Assembly: GCA_025352065.1 (NCBI GenBank)
Contig: JANXUC010000155.1
Span: 1 to 36,820 of the forward strand
Length of the DNA: 36,820 nt
Direction of reading: 5' to 3'
From: Acidobacteriaceae bacterium
GTDB taxonomy: Bacteria; Acidobacteriota; Terriglobia; Terriglobales; Acidobacteriaceae
Position numbers and translations under genes: made by a program. Position 1 is the stretch's first letter, and each line of letters opens with the position of its first letter. The notes beneath the pieces are model-generated. The model was not told the origin of the DNA and did not search any database. It saw only the letters and a list, made by a program, of their open reading frames with translations. Below are positions 14,681 through 24,408 of this stretch, piece by piece.

Positions 14681-15211
14681 ATGGGTATCGCCGACTGGGT
14701 GATTCTCGGAATTGTTTTGATCTCGGTGTTGTTAGCTGCATCGCACGGATTTTTCTTTGAGGCGATTTCGCTTGCAGGGTTGTTTCTGGGTTACATGCTA
14801 GCGATTTGGGAATATCATGTGGTTGCCAATTTCTTCATACCGTACGTGAAATCCGAGTTGATTGCGGATTTGATTGGGTTCGTTGTCATCCTGCTCGCGG
14901 TTGTGATTCTGGCTGGCATTGTAGGACGCATTGTGCGATGGCTGATGAAGGAAGCAGGCTTGAACTGGTTCGACCGCATCCTGGGCGGCGCATTTGGTTT
15001 AGTACGCGGCTGCTTGATGGCCGCGATCATATTGTTGGGATTTACCACGTTTAACCCGCAGTCCCATTGGTTGGAGGGTTCGCGGTTGGCTCCATATTTC
15101 CTGGTGGTGGCGCGCGGCGCAAGCTGGCTGGCTCCGTCGGAAGTACGGGCGCGGTTTCGTCAAGGCGCGGATGCCGTGCACAAGATGCAATCGGAAGTCG
15201 TCCAGCACTAG
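14681..15211 (+). CDS. CvpA family membrane protein
   Basis: A 176-residue protein with four membrane segments and a short polar tail, matching the CvpA (colicin V production) family. It has the N-terminal DWVILGIVLISVLLAASHGFFFEAISLAGLFLGYMLA arrangement and the conserved FDRILGGAFGLVRGCL loop. The biochemical role of the family is unsettled; it is linked to envelope integrity and, in E. coli, to purF co-transcription. Its place 36 bases after purC fits a purine-linked operon. GAGG lies 9 bases before the ATG. Confidence 0.88.
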   Translation: MGIADWVILGIVLISVLLAASHGFFFEAISLAGLFLGYMLAIWEYHVVANFFIPYVKSELIADLIGFVVILLAVVILAGIVGRIVRWLMKEAGLNWFDRILGGAFGLVRGCLMAAIILLGFTTFNPQSHWLEGSRLAPYFLVVARGASWLAPSEVRARFRQGADAVHKMQSEVVQH

Positions 15212-15301
15212 AAGAAAGATTGTCAGTCGGTCGCTGCGGCTTTTGTAAGAAGTTGTTTTGGAACACTTAATTTTTTGAAGGCCACGAAAGAGAGCTCCCC
15301 T

Positions 15302-15580
15302 GTGAAAGATCAACTCGAAGCGCTTGTCCTGCAAATGCATAAAAGCAATATTCTCTATTCCGAGGCCGTGCGCGAATTCAAGAAGCGATTTATCCTGGCG
15401 GTATTGCAGGAGAATAAGGGCAATCAATGCCGGGCCGCGCGCGAAATGGGAATGCATCGCAACACGCTAAACCGCACTCTGAGCGAACTGAAGATCGATC
15501 TGCGTCCCCTGCGCGATGGCGCTAAGCGTCCTTCACGCAGCGCTCGTCCGTTGCTGCAGGAGAGGAAGATTGCGCGCTAA
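15302..15580 (+). CDS. Small Fis-like helix-turn-helix protein
   Basis: A 92-residue protein whose C-terminal half (FILAVLQENKGNQCRAAREMGMHRNTLNRTLSELKI) is a Fis-type HTH_8 domain. The GNQ-RAA-MG-R-TL pattern matches E. coli Fis and the C-terminus of NtrC-family activators. There is no receiver or AAA domain, so it is a stand-alone DNA-binding protein of Fis size, possibly nucleoid-associated. The tail is Arg/Lys-rich. I chose GTG 15302 because AAAGAGAG lies 7 bases upstream; a TTG at 15275 would add 9 residues. It lies 90 bases after cvpA and 117 before the first kinase gene. Confidence 0.75.
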   Translation: MKDQLEALVLQMHKSNILYSEAVREFKKRFILAVLQENKGNQCRAAREMGMHRNTLNRTLSELKIDLRPLRDGAKRPSRSARPLLQERKIAR

Positions 15581-15660
15581 GAGCGATTGGCAGCATGTGC
15601 GTTACTCCTGGAACGGGTGAAGTTCTGTCTGCAGTATGCTCGCCAACTGCCTGACTCTCA

Positions 15661-15689
15661 TTGACTTGCAGATTCTACCCACGTAAGAT
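15661..15689 (+). promoter_or_regulatory. Sigma-70 promoter of the first kinase gene (predicted leaderless)
   Basis: TTGACT (15661-15666), a 17-base spacer and TAAGAT (15684-15689). Only 8 bases separate the -10 from the GTG start at 15698, so transcription should begin at or within about two bases of the start codon. No ribosome binding site is present. Confidence 0.65.
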
Positions 15690-15697
15690 TCGGCTCT

Positions 15698-18367
15698 GTG
15701 ATCGGCGAAACTATTTCCCACTACCGCGTCGTGGAAAAGCTTGGCGGCGGCGGGATGGGCGTTGTCTACAAGGCCGAAGACACCCGGCTGCATCGCTTTG
15801 TGGCGCTCAAGTTCTTGCCGGAGGAAGTAGCCCGCGATCCCCAGTCTCTGGCGCGCTTTCAGCGGGAAGCGCAGGCGGCCTCCGCTCTCAACCATCCCAA
15901 CATTTGCACGATTTACGACATAGGCGAGGCAAACGGCCGCGCTTTTATCGCGATGGAGTTTCTGGATGGCGTGACGCTCAAACACACCATCGGCGGAAAG
16001 CCTGTCGAGAACGAGGTATTGCTCGGGCTGGCCATCGAAATTGCCGATGCACTCGATGCCGCTCACAGCAAGGGAATCGTTCATCGCGATATCAAACCCG
16101 CCAATATTTTTGTCACTGAGCGTGGACACGCCAAGATTCTGGATTTCGGGCTGGCGAAGGTTGCCCCGGGGAACAAGGCGTCGGAGAAGAGCGCTGCCGC
16201 GGGCGATTTAGCCGACACCTTGGCAGGTAGTATTGACGAGCAGCACCTGACCAGCCCCGGTTCCACCTTGGGCACCATCGCCTACATGTCGCCTGAGCAG
16301 GCCAAAGGCAAAGAGCTCGATGCGCGCACGGACCTGTTTTCCTTCGGCGCGGTTCTCTACGAGATGGCGACGGGCACCCTGCCATTTCGCGGAGACAGCT
16401 CAGCCACGATTTTCGACGCCATTCTCAACCGCGCCCCCACGCCAGCCATCCGACTCAATCCCGGACTGCCGGCTAAGCTGGAAGACGTCATCAACCGGGC
16501 GCTGGAGAAAGATCGCGAGCTGCGCTACCAGAGCGCCAAGGAGATGCGGGCCGAACTGCTGCGCCTCAAGCGGGATACGGATTCGAGCCGGGTTCCGGTG
16601 GCGGTCTCGACGGAAACGTCCAGCGTGAACGCCAACTCCTCCACCAATGCCCACCCGATTCCCGCCTCGCGCCGCAATGCTCTGCTCTATGTCGCCGGGG
16701 GAATCGTCTTTCTCGTTGCCGCATTCTACACGTTCCATTTCTGGCCGTACTCCGGCCCAGCACTCGATACCGCCAAGATCGCTAAGATCAGCCAATGGAA
16801 CAAGCCGATAGATGCTCCCGCACTTTCGCCCGACGGCCACACCCTGGCCTTCACTTCTCCGGTCGATGGCTATGATCAGCTCTTTGTGATGCTCACGTCT
16901 GGCGGCCAGCCGCTACAACTCACGCGGAACGAAGGCAACAAATTTGTGTTTGGATTCTCCTCCGATGGTTCGCAGATTTTCTACGGACCCAGCATTGGCG
17001 AATATGAAATCTGGACTGTGCCCACACTCGGGGGCTCTCCGCAGCGTCTAGCGATAGGCCGGGGAGTGGCTCCTTCGGTAGATGGCCAGTCTCTATTCGT
17101 TCTTAGGGCCAATCAGCAAATTGTCCGAACCGATTCTTCGGGTGCTGGTGAGGAAGTTATTTTCAAGGCGTCCGGGCCATTGCTACGGCTGCGGGGCATG
17201 ATCGCGTACCCGGATGGCAAGGGTCTGCTGCTCTCCGTTGTTCGATCCAACAGCCTGGTTCTCCAGCGTTTGGATTTAGCTTCGCGCTCGGTCTCGGAGT
17301 TGGGCACGGTGCTGAATTTCGCCAGCCCCATGTCCTGGGCTGAACCCGGTAAATCTATCTACGTCAGCCGCCAGGTCAATGGCATCACGAATCTGTGGGA
17401 AGTATCTCTATCCGATCACTCTTTGAAACAGATTACGTTTGGCCCCGGTCCCGACCTCGATCCGATGGTTCGGCCCGACGGCAAGGGCCTGTTCTTCATC
17501 AACGGCAAGAAATCGAGCGTTCTCACACTCTATTCCGTCGCGTCCCACCAGTCCTCGGATGTGCTTGCCGAGGACATTTTCCAGCCCGTTCTTTCGCGCA
17601 ACGGCCGCCGCGTGGCTTATCTTACGACGCCCGAAGTTGGCAAAGCGGAACTCTGGATTTCCGACCTCGACGGCGCCAACCGCCTGAAGCTCGCGAATGC
17701 CGCGGTTCACATGGAAACGCTCGCGTGGTCCCGCGATGATTCCAAATTCGTGTTCTCGGATGTAAATGAGAAGGAAGGCAAAACCTACGTCATCGATGCG
17801 GATGGAACGCATCTTCGCCAATTGGCGACCGGCGGGGAGATCGTCGAGCTTGTCGCAGCTGAGCCTGGTACAGATTCGATCTACTACTCCACCTCTGAGA
17901 CGGACCATTCCTCCGCTTCCTCGAAGACTTGGAAGCTCGACCTCAAGGACCCAGCCGCAGCCCCGACTCTTTTGGAGCAGAAGTGCCTCGGCGTCACGGA
18001 TGTCTCCCCCGACCGCAAATTTATTTTAGGCGTCCAGCTCTGGGGAAACGATCCAGGGATTTACGAATACTCCATCGCCGACAAGAAGTGCGTGCTTTTG
18101 AAGAACCTGCCCACCTATGTCGCCCGGTTCGCGCCGGATGGCAAGTCATTCATCTTCATCGTCGCAGCCCACGGTGAAACCACGGTATTCCGTCAGCCGT
18201 GGCTCAATGGCTCCCTCGCCGGCGCGGCCAAGCCCGTGCTGAAGTTCCCCTTCGCGATCCGGGAAGACTATCAGGGCAATGCGTATGACATTTCTCAGGA
18301 TCTTTCCAGGATTGTGTACGTTCGCCCGAATGGGCGGGATGATCTTTACTTCTTGCCGATCCAATAG
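15698..18367 (+). CDS. Transmembrane Ser/Thr protein kinase with C-terminal beta-propeller
   Basis: An 889-residue PknB-type kinase. The kinase domain (~9-290) has the GGGGMGVVY loop (16-24), ATP-binding Lys38, catalytic HRDIKPAN with Asp131, DFG with Asp149, and SPEQ in place of APE in the activation segment. A Thr/Ser-rich juxtamembrane stretch (295-325) leads to one membrane helix (~326-347). The C-terminal ~540 residues contain repeated PD40/TolB-type blades such as [20 protein letters not shown] and [10 protein letters not shown]. The propeller is likely periplasmic and may sense a ligand or protein. The GTG start is conserved in context with the neighbouring kinase. The two kinase domains are about three quarters identical over the first ~155 residues (counted by eye), indicating tandem duplication. 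Confidence 0.92.
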   Translation: MIGETISHYRVVEKLGGGGMGVVYKAEDTRLHRFVALKFLPEEVARDPQSLARFQREAQAASALNHPNICTIYDIGEANGRAFIAMEFLDGVTLKHTIGGKPVENEVLLGLAIEIADALDAAHSKGIVHRDIKPANIFVTERGHAKILDFGLAKVAPGNKASEKSAAAGDLADTLAGSIDEQHLTSPGSTLGTIAYMSPEQAKGKELDARTDLFSFGAVLYEMATGTLPFRGDSSATIFDAILNRAPTPAIRLNPGLPAKLEDVINRALEKDRELRYQSAKEMRAELLRLKRDTDSSRVPVAVSTETSSVNANSSTNAHPIPASRRNALLYVAGGIVFLVAAFYTFHFWPYSGPALDTAKIAKISQWNKPIDAPALSPDGHTLAFTSPVDGYDQLFVMLTSGGQPLQLTRNEGNKFVFGFSSDGSQIFYGPSIGEYEIWTVPTLGGSPQRLAIGRGVAPSVDGQSLFVLRANQQIVRTDSSGAGEEVIFKASGPLLRLRGMIAYPDGKGLLLSVVRSNSLVLQRLDLASRSVSELGTVLNFASPMSWAEPGKSIYVSRQVNGITNLWEVSLSDHSLKQITFGPGPDLDPMVRPDGKGLFFINGKKSSVLTLYSVASHQSSDVLAEDIFQPVLSRNGRRVAYLTTPEVGKAELWISDLDGANRLKLANAAVHMETLAWSRDDSKFVFSDVNEKEGKTYVIDADGTHLRQLATGGEIVELVAAEPGTDSIYYSTSETDHSSASSKTWKLDLKDPAAAPTLLEQKCLGVTDVSPDRKFILGVQLWGNDPGIYEYSIADKKCVLLKNLPTYVARFAPDGKSFIFIVAAHGETTVFRQPWLNGSLAGAAKPVLKFPFAIREDYQGNAYDISQDLSRIVYVRPNGRDDLYFLPIQ

Positions 18368-18396
18368 TTGCTCACCTTGCATTACTTCGTTACCAT
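18368..18396 (+). promoter_or_regulatory. Possible promoter of the second kinase gene
   Basis: TTGCTC (18368-18373), a 17-base spacer and TACCAT (18391-18396), a weak sigma-70-like match. It ends 10 bases before the ATG, mirroring the arrangement at the first kinase. No ribosome binding site is seen. Confidence 0.35.
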
Positions 18397-18406
18397 TCTC
18401 TAACTC

Positions 18407-20839
18407 ATGATCGGCGAAACCATCTCTCACTACCGCATCGTTGAAAAGCTGGGCGGCGGTGGCATGGGCGTGGTTTACAAGGCCGAAGACACCGAACTTG
18501 GTCGCTTCGTGGCCCTCAAGTTCCTGCCCGAGGAACTGTCGCGCGACCCGCAAGCATTGGAACGCTTTCGACGAGAAGCTCGCGCTGCGTCCGCCCTGAA
18601 TCATCCCTGCATTTGTACAATTTACGAAATTGGCAAGCACGGCGACCAGACCTTCATTACCATGGAGTTTCTGGACGGCATGACGCTGAAACATCTCATC
18701 GCCAACGAACAGATCGAAAACGAGACTCTGCTGACGTTAGCGATTGATATCGCCGACGGCCTAGACGCGGCGCACGCGCAAAGCATCATTCATCGCGACA
18801 TCAAGCCAGCCAACATCTTCGTAACCAAGCGCGGCCACGCCAAGGTGCTGGATTTCGGACTCGCCAAGGCCTTGCCTACCACCAATCCCTCGGGTGCGAC
18901 CGACAACACCGCCGCCACCATGGACGAGCATCTCACCAGTCCGGGCTCAACGCTGGGCACGGTTGCCTACATGTCTCCCGAGCAGGCACGGGCTAAAGAT
19001 ATGGACGCGCGCAGCGACCTCTTCTCGTTTGGCGTAGTGCTCTACGAGATGGGGACGCGGACGCTGCCATTCCGCGGCGGCAGTACCGCAGAGATATTCC
19101 AGGCCATTCTTGGTGCCACGCCCGTACCCGCTCTGCGGCTCAATCCTGACTTACCGCTGGAACTCGACCACATCATCCACAAAGCGCTGGAGAAGGATCG
19201 TAATTTGCGTTATCAGAACGCGGCGGACTTGCGCACAGATTTAGTGCGGCTCAAGCGGGACTTGGACTCCGGGAGATCGTCGATTGCAACGTCCGACGTG
19301 AGCGGCATAACGCCGATAACCAGCGCACCCGGAAGTCCTGCGAATGCTAACTCGCCGTCAGGAAGTACCCCGGCGATAAGCTCTTCGTCGAACCCGGCGA
19401 TCCCGAGTGTCGGCTCGCGGAAATACCTGGCTCTGGGCCTGACCGCAGTGTTGGTAATTGCCGCCGCGTCCGGCATCTATTTCCTTCGCGGTAAATCCTC
19501 CACCAAGAAAGTCGGCTCCATCGCCGTGCTGCCTTTCGTCAACGCCACGACCGATGCCAACAATGAATATCTCAGCGATGGCCTCACCGAAAGCCTGATC
19601 AGCACGCTCTCCCAGTTGCCGGACGTGAAAGTCATGGCGCGCAGCACGGTCTTCCGCTTCAAAGGAAAACAAGACGACCCGAGCCAGATTGGGAAGACTT
19701 TGCAGGTGGACGCCGTGCTCACCGGGCGTATCACCCAGCACGGCGATCAAATCGGCATCGACGCCGATCTGGTCAACGCCGCCGACGGCACAGAACTCTG
19801 GGGAGAGCAGTACAGCCGCAAGCTGGCCGACATTACGCAGCTACAAGGCGATATCACCCGCGATATTTCGAACAAACTGCGCATCCAACTCACGGGCAAC
19901 GAGCAGCAGCGGCTCGGCAAGGCTGGAACCACGAACGCGGAAGCCTACCGGCTGTATCTGGAGGGACGCCAGCTTTGGTACGGCCGCACGCCGGAGGGAA
20001 TGCAGCGGAGCATCGAACTCTTTCAGCAGGCGATTGCCGCCGATCCCAACTATGCGTTGGCCTACACCGGGCTGGCGGATGCGTACTATGTGACGCCCGG
20101 GTTCAACGCGGGTATCACGTCGAAGCAGGGCAACCGGCTGGCCGAAGAGGCGGCGCGCAAGGCTCTGGAACTCGATGATTCTCTTTCGGAAGCGCACTCC
20201 ACGCAAGCTACAGTTCTGACCCTGGAGCGCAAGTGGAGCGAATCCGAAACGGAATTCCGCCGCGCGATTCAGCTGAATCCCAACAACGCCGTCGCGCATT
20301 ACTTCTATGCTTTCGACAACCTCGTTCCTCAGAAACGCATGGCCGAGGCCGAGGCCGAGTTTCGCAAGGCCTTGTCGCTGGACCCCCTCTCTTCCATCGT
20401 GAACGCAAACTTCGCGGTCACGCTGGAAGAGATGCACCGGTACCCGGAAGCGCTCGCCGAATTCCAGAAAATTCTGGGGCGCGATCCCAACTCGCGGATC
20501 ACGCATCACAAACTGGGGCAGTTTTACGCTACGACCGGCCACCTGGATCAGGCGGAGAGCGAATGCCAGAAGGCTCTGCCGGCTCCGGTCGCGGCCAGCG
20601 CCGACGCGAAAGGCTATGTCACGTGCGAGCTGGCGCTTGAGGGAGGCATACGGTCTGCCGCCGTGGCGCTCGCCTACGCAGCCAGCGGAGACCACGACCA
20701 CGCCTTCGAATCTTTGGAAAAGGCCTACGCCGATGAAGACATCGAATTGCTGATCGTCATCCGCTCACCCGCGTTCGACTCGCTCCGCTCCGACCCGCGC
20801 TACAAAGACCTGATGCGACGGTTGGGACTGCCGGAATAG
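18407..20839 (+). CDS. Transmembrane Ser/Thr protein kinase with TolB-like and TPR sensor
   Basis: An 810-residue kinase. The kinase domain (~9-290) carries GGGGMGVVY, Lys38, HRDIKPAN (Asp131) and DFG (Asp149). A Ser/Pro-rich linker (295-335) leads to one membrane helix (~338-361). Then comes a TolB N-terminal/FlgO-like domain starting SIAVLPFVN and including [24 protein letters not shown] (~366-495), followed by tetratricopeptide repeats (~505-800), e.g. [20 protein letters not shown] and [20 protein letters not shown]. The outer part probably binds partner proteins. It begins 39 bases after the upstream paralogous kinase. The TolB-like/TPR half has the same layout as the winged-helix regulator at 33715-36543. 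A repeat and a hairpin terminator follow. Confidence 0.92.
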   Translation: MIGETISHYRIVEKLGGGGMGVVYKAEDTELGRFVALKFLPEELSRDPQALERFRREARAASALNHPCICTIYEIGKHGDQTFITMEFLDGMTLKHLIANEQIENETLLTLAIDIADGLDAAHAQSIIHRDIKPANIFVTKRGHAKVLDFGLAKALPTTNPSGATDNTAATMDEHLTSPGSTLGTVAYMSPEQARAKDMDARSDLFSFGVVLYEMGTRTLPFRGGSTAEIFQAILGATPVPALRLNPDLPLELDHIIHKALEKDRNLRYQNAADLRTDLVRLKRDLDSGRSSIATSDVSGITPITSAPGSPANANSPSGSTPAISSSSNPAIPSVGSRKYLALGLTAVLVIAAASGIYFLRGKSSTKKVGSIAVLPFVNATTDANNEYLSDGLTESLISTLSQLPDVKVMARSTVFRFKGKQDDPSQIGKTLQVDAVLTGRITQHGDQIGIDADLVNAADGTELWGEQYSRKLADITQLQGDITRDISNKLRIQLTGNEQQRLGKAGTTNAEAYRLYLEGRQLWYGRTPEGMQRSIELFQQAIAADPNYALAYTGLADAYYVTPGFNAGITSKQGNRLAEEAARKALELDDSLSEAHSTQATVLTLERKWSESETEFRRAIQLNPNNAVAHYFYAFDNLVPQKRMAEAEAEFRKALSLDPLSSIVNANFAVTLEEMHRYPEALAEFQKILGRDPNSRITHHKLGQFYATTGHLDQAESECQKALPAPVAASADAKGYVTCELALEGGIRSAAVALAYAASGDHDHAFESLEKAYADEDIELLIVIRSPAFDSLRSDPRYKDLMRRLGLPE

Positions 20840-20873
20840 ACGGCTACCCGCTTGGTCCAGTAAAAATGCACCC

Positions 20874-20961
20874 TTGTCATTCCGAGCGCAGCGAGGAATC
20901 CCTATAGCTACGTACAGTCTCGATGACGGTAGAAATTCTTCGCTGCTCTCAGAATGACAAA
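20874..20961. repeat. Dispersed inverted repeat (TCATTC...GAATGA family), best copy
   Basis: The left arm TTGTCATTCCGAGCGCAGCG and the right arm CGCTGCTCTCAGAATGACAA are inverted complements with a few mismatches; about 30 bases on each side pair. Related copies lie at 2771-2851 and 6762-6790. Confidence 0.75.
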
Positions 20962-20975
20962 TTTTGCAGCAATTA

Positions 20976-21004
20976 GAAGAGGCAGCCATCGCGGCTGCCT
21001 CTTC
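20976..21004. terminator. Hairpin terminator between convergent genes
   Basis: A perfect 12-bp stem (GAAGAGGCAGCC and GGCTGCCTCTTC) with a 5-base loop. On the plus strand it is followed by a T-rich stretch, so it best serves the kinase gene; on the minus strand it may also serve the gene ending at 21029. Confidence 0.7.
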
Positions 21005-21028
21005 CTGTTGTTCTGTTTTTAGATCAGT

Positions 21029-22312
21029 CTAGTGGGCTTTCTTGTGTACCGCATGCACCGGAGCCTTCTTTTCCGGAGCCGCTGCCGTCAGCAGCGTACC
21101 CTTCACCATTGTCATCACGAAAGGCTTCGGGGTGTAGCTGTCCGGCACGCCGCCGAACTGCAGTTCCGTCGCTTCTTTCGGCATCAGCTTCGCCGGAATC
21201 GGGCCTGTCATCGTCAGTTCGATATCCATGCGCTTCGCTTCAATGTCGTCCACGCTAGCGGCGATCTGCAGCTTCGTCGGAGTCACGGAGATCACGTTGC
21301 CCACCATCTGCAAAGGCTGGCCCTTGATGGCGTTCCAGACTTTATCCTTGTCTTCCTGCTTGCCTTCGGAGAGAACCAGCTCCCACTCGGCGAAGTCCAT
21401 GTCCTTCGGCTGCTTCGCCTTCACAATGTCGGCAGCTTGCTGTTCCGGGGTCGGAGGCACATACTTGGTGATCGCGAAACCGGCAGGCGGCAGCGGCGTG
21501 TTGGCGGTCTGAGCCAGCAATTCCTTCCAGCCATCTTCGGCGCCGTGATATTTCATGTACTTGCTGTGGCCAAACTTCTGAATCTGTTCTTTGCCTTTGG
21601 GATCAGTCGAGAGATTCACTGCACGGGCAATAAAGAACAGGCCGTTCACTGGGTCTTCCGGAGTGGAGGGCGGCAGCGAGCAAACCGCGAGGCCGTATAC
21701 GTCTTCCAGGCTGTTCGGGTTTGTTTCGACGGTGGCGCGCAAATACTTTTGCGCAGCCGCGCAATCTTTCGTCTGCCAAGCCGAGAAGCCAGCTACGTTG
21801 TTCAGCACTTGCGCGAAGTTTGCCTTCTGTTTGTTATAGTCGTCGTCCGACGCGCCTTCCGGCTTGGCGTAATTCGGGAGTGCCACCAAGCCCTGTTCCG
21901 CAAATTTGCGGGCAGCCGGAAAATCTGCCGGAGAACCCGCATAGCCGCTCTTCTTCAGATAGGCAATGATCACCAGGGCCTGCATGTTGTTGGGATTCAC
22001 CACCAGAATCCGCTGCGCTACATCGGCCATCTTGGCCCCGTTGTTCGCCTGCTGGTAGGCTCCCAAAAGTTGCCCCAAACCATCTTCCTTCACCACGCTG
22101 TTAGGATACTGCTGGGAAAAGGCTTCCAATCCGCTGATCTTCGCATTCACGTCGGTCTGCTGGATAGCAGCCACGTAGGCGCTGTATTCCGCCTGGTCTT
22201 TAATTTCTTTCTTGGGGGCGGGGGCGGCAGCGGCAGCCTGCGCCAGGACGGTTGGTGCCGCAAGGGACAGTGCTCCAAGTGTCAGCAGCATCAACGCAAC
22301 GATCTTCTTCAT
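21029..22312 (-). CDS. Secreted alanine-rich protein with TPR-like helical repeats
   Basis: A 427-residue exported protein of unknown function. Residues 1-24 are a Sec signal peptide (MKKIVALMLLTLGALSLAAP and LAQA). An Ala-rich segment is followed by helical repeats that look like degenerate TPRs (SAYVAAIQQTDVNAKISGLEAFSQQYPNS, VLVVNPNNMQALVIIAYL, LRATVETNPNSLEDVYGLAV). The C-terminal ~130 residues form a beta-rich region ending in a Lys/His-rich tail. The ATG at 22312 has AAGGAG 7 bases upstream; a longer frame to 22423 has no signal peptide. Two cysteines are present in the mature part. It may be a periplasmic scaffold protein; the role is unknown. Confidence 0.78.
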   Translation of the reverse strand: MKKIVALMLLTLGALSLAAPTVLAQAAAAAPAPKKEIKDQAEYSAYVAAIQQTDVNAKISGLEAFSQQYPNSVVKEDGLGQLLGAYQQANNGAKMADVAQRILVVNPNNMQALVIIAYLKKSGYAGSPADFPAARKFAEQGLVALPNYAKPEGASDDDYNKQKANFAQVLNNVAGFSAWQTKDCAAAQKYLRATVETNPNSLEDVYGLAVCSLPPSTPEDPVNGLFFIARAVNLSTDPKGKEQIQKFGHSKYMKYHGAEDGWKELLAQTANTPLPPAGFAITKYVPPTPEQQAADIVKAKQPKDMDFAEWELVLSEGKQEDKDKVWNAIKGQPLQMVGNVISVTPTKLQIAASVDDIEAKRMDIELTMTGPIPAKLMPKEATELQFGGVPDSYTPKPFVMTMVKGTLLTAAAPEKKAPVHAVHKKAH

Positions 22313-22588
22313 CAAAAGGCTCCTTGTGACTTTCCGGAAATGGGAACGGCGGTTTTCGCACGAGTGCTTCGCTTCATCCGTGCAATAGGGTTCCGAAAAG
22401 CGCTTCCGTCTGCACTCAGACACTGTCTCTAGAGGTAAACGCTTCCGGTCCCCGGATTATATTGATGGCCAGCCTGCAAAGGCAAGCCATCTGTCTCCAA
22501 ATTCTCTTGTTTCCTAAGATGCCGCTTCCGTAGACTGGGATATCCGGACCGAATTGGTACTCTATGGCACGGACGAGGAACCTTAACT

Positions 22589-23314
22589 ATGACCACTGGG
22601 CCGTTACCCCTGCAAGGACAGGTAGGCGTCGTAACTGGCGCGGGCCGAGGCATCGGCGCAGCCATCGCGCGCAAGCTGGCTGCCTTGGGGGCTCACGTCT
22701 ACGTCTGTGGGCGTACCCGCTCGCACCTCGAAGAAACCGTGGCGGCGATCCACGCTGCGCAAGGTAAGGCCGAAGCTATGGTCTGCGATGTCACCGCCGT
22801 CGACTCCGTCGAGCGCTCAGCGAATGCCGTGGAACTGGGCCACGGCCGCTGTGATGTGCTCATCAACAACGCCGGGATTGCCAGTTTCGGCAGTCCGCTG
22901 CATCTGCTCGCGCCCGAGCAATGGGATCGCCAGATCAACACCAATCTGCGCGGCGTCTACTACTGCATTCGTGCGTTCGCGCCACTGATGATTCGGGCGC
23001 GCACAGGCCACATGGTGAACATCTCCTCCATAGCCAGCAAGAACGCGCTACCCAACGGAGCCGCCTATGCCGCCTCAAAATGGGGCTTGAATGGACTGAG
23101 CTACTCCGTCGCTGAGGAACTCCGCGAATTTGGGATTCGGGTTTCCGTAGTCTGCCCAGGATCGACCAACACCGAGCTCTCTCCCCATTTGGGAAAGGAC
23201 CCTCAAAAAATGCTGCAACCGGAAGATGTAGCCCACGCCGTTGCCATGCTGGTTACCCAGTCGCCGGGATCGTTTGCCAGCGAAGTGGTTCTCCGCCCAA
23301 CCTTAAAGCCCTAG
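22589..23314 (+). CDS. SDR-family short-chain dehydrogenase/reductase
   Basis: A 241-residue classical SDR with the cofactor motif TGAGRGIG (16-23), NNAG (~91-94), and the Ser-Tyr-Lys catalytic set in NISSIASKNALPNGAAYAASK. An Arg after the glycine motif region (CGRTRSHLE) suggests preference for NADP(H). FabG-like 3-oxoacyl reductase activity is the commonest assignment for such proteins, but the substrate is not predictable. A GAGGAA ribosome binding site precedes the ATG by about 9 bases. It is divergent from the secreted repeat protein and its 3' end overlaps the convergent methyltransferase gene by 12 bases. Confidence 0.88.
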   Translation: MTTGPLPLQGQVGVVTGAGRGIGAAIARKLAALGAHVYVCGRTRSHLEETVAAIHAAQGKAEAMVCDVTAVDSVERSANAVELGHGRCDVLINNAGIASFGSPLHLLAPEQWDRQINTNLRGVYYCIRAFAPLMIRARTGHMVNISSIASKNALPNGAAYAASKWGLNGLSYSVAEELREFGIRVSVVCPGSTNTELSPHLGKDPQKMLQPEDVAHAVAMLVTQSPGSFASEVVLRPTLKP

Positions 23315-24208
23315 CAGTTCCGCTTTGCGGAGTTTTCGCACCTCAACAGTCGCCAGACGCTCCAAAATTGGCATCTTATCGAGAACCCACCGATCCAACC
23401 GCCATGCTGGCCCCTTGGCCAGACCCAACATAATGGCAAGGGCCACGAAAGGAAGGCGGAATCTCCTCCTGCGCTCACACTGGAAGCCCGCGCAAAAGGA
23501 GTCGAGCTCCATTTTTGTCAGCGGGCGTTCGAATTCCGAATTGTCGTGCATGCTGTGCGGAATGAGCCTGCGTAGGAAATCATAGATGCGGGAATCCCGC
23601 ACCGGCTCCTGCATGATTAAAATGCCGCCCGGCTTCAGCACCCTTAGTATCTCCCGCTGAGCCCGCTCAAGCTCCAGATGATGAAGGATGGCCATGCAAA
23701 AGACGACGTCCACCGAGCCATCCGGTAGACCTGTATCGTAAACGGAGGCTACGTGAAACTCTGCCGTTTGGTGGTTGAGCGCCAATCTTTGTTGAGCAAT
23801 TTCGATGAGATCGGGAGAGATATCGATGGCCGTGACATGCGCGCCGCGGGCGGCCAGCAGAAGTGAGTTTTCTCCGGCCCCGCAGCCAAAGTCCAGGACG
23901 TGCTTCCCCTGCACCCCTTCCAGGAGGTGGAAACAATACTCCAGGAAAAACGGGGTATTCGGATGGGGATTCTTGTACCGGGCAAAGTGCAATACAGGCA
24001 CCAGCAACGCGCCTTTTCGGGAAGCTGCGTCGATCACGCTTCGTTGGATTTCGGATGTATCGCAAGGGCCCGGGCCGACCATCAACCCTACTCCGAACGG
24101 CTTAGAAACGCTGGTTGTAGCGGTCCTACCAGCAGTTCGCATCTTCGCAGTAATCATAGCAGAATCACTTGCACTCGCAGGGCCAACAAGGTCACCATCG
24201 GTCACCAT
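23303..24208 (-). CDS. Class I SAM-dependent methyltransferase (UbiE/Methyltransf_11-like)
   Basis: A methyltransferase of up to 301 residues. The SAM-binding motif I is HVLDFGCGAGENSLLLAARG, with motif II at AIDISPD and a later VDVVFCMAILHHL plus LRVLKPGGILIMQEP, typical of the Methyltransf_11 fold. The acceptor is unknown. The C-terminal region (RFRLPFVALAIMLGLAKGPAW) is hydrophobic and could associate with the membrane. The start is uncertain: ATG 24208 gives an N-terminus without family similarity, and ATG 24157 would shorten it by 17 residues. Neither has a good ribosome binding site. It is divergent from the PQQ/Ig-like protein gene. Confidence 0.8.
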   Translation of the reverse strand: MVTDGDLVGPASASDSAMITAKMRTAGRTATTSVSKPFGVGLMVGPGPCDTSEIQRSVIDAASRKGALLVPVLHFARYKNPHPNTPFFLEYCFHLLEGVQGKHVLDFGCGAGENSLLLAARGAHVTAIDISPDLIEIAQQRLALNHQTAEFHVASVYDTGLPDGSVDVVFCMAILHHLELERAQREILRVLKPGGILIMQEPVRDSRIYDFLRRLIPHSMHDNSEFERPLTKMELDSFCAGFQCERRRRFRLPFVALAIMLGLAKGPAWRLDRWVLDKMPILERLATVEVRKLRKAELLGL

Positions 24209-24408
24209 CCTGCTAGCACTTTTGTCCTACCACTGACCTTACCGATAGAACCCGACCCTTCATTATGCAATATTTTGCACATCCGATTTTCACTGACCCA
24301 ATCTATGCATCTAAAGAATGAACGAGATGCAGCTCCATGAAAGATACCGATTCTTGGTATTGCACTTGCCTCTCATACTTCATCTCGTACTTTGGAGTGC
24401 ATCGGGCC

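Noticed and set aside
19841-20701. Minus-strand open frame of 286 codons
   Set aside because: Antisense to the TPR part of the second kinase; no recognisable domain.
21032-22432. Long plus-strand open frame (466 codons)
   Set aside because: It lies antisense to the secreted repeat protein gene, is Arg/His-rich and has no family motif; the minus-strand gene has a signal peptide and ribosome binding site.
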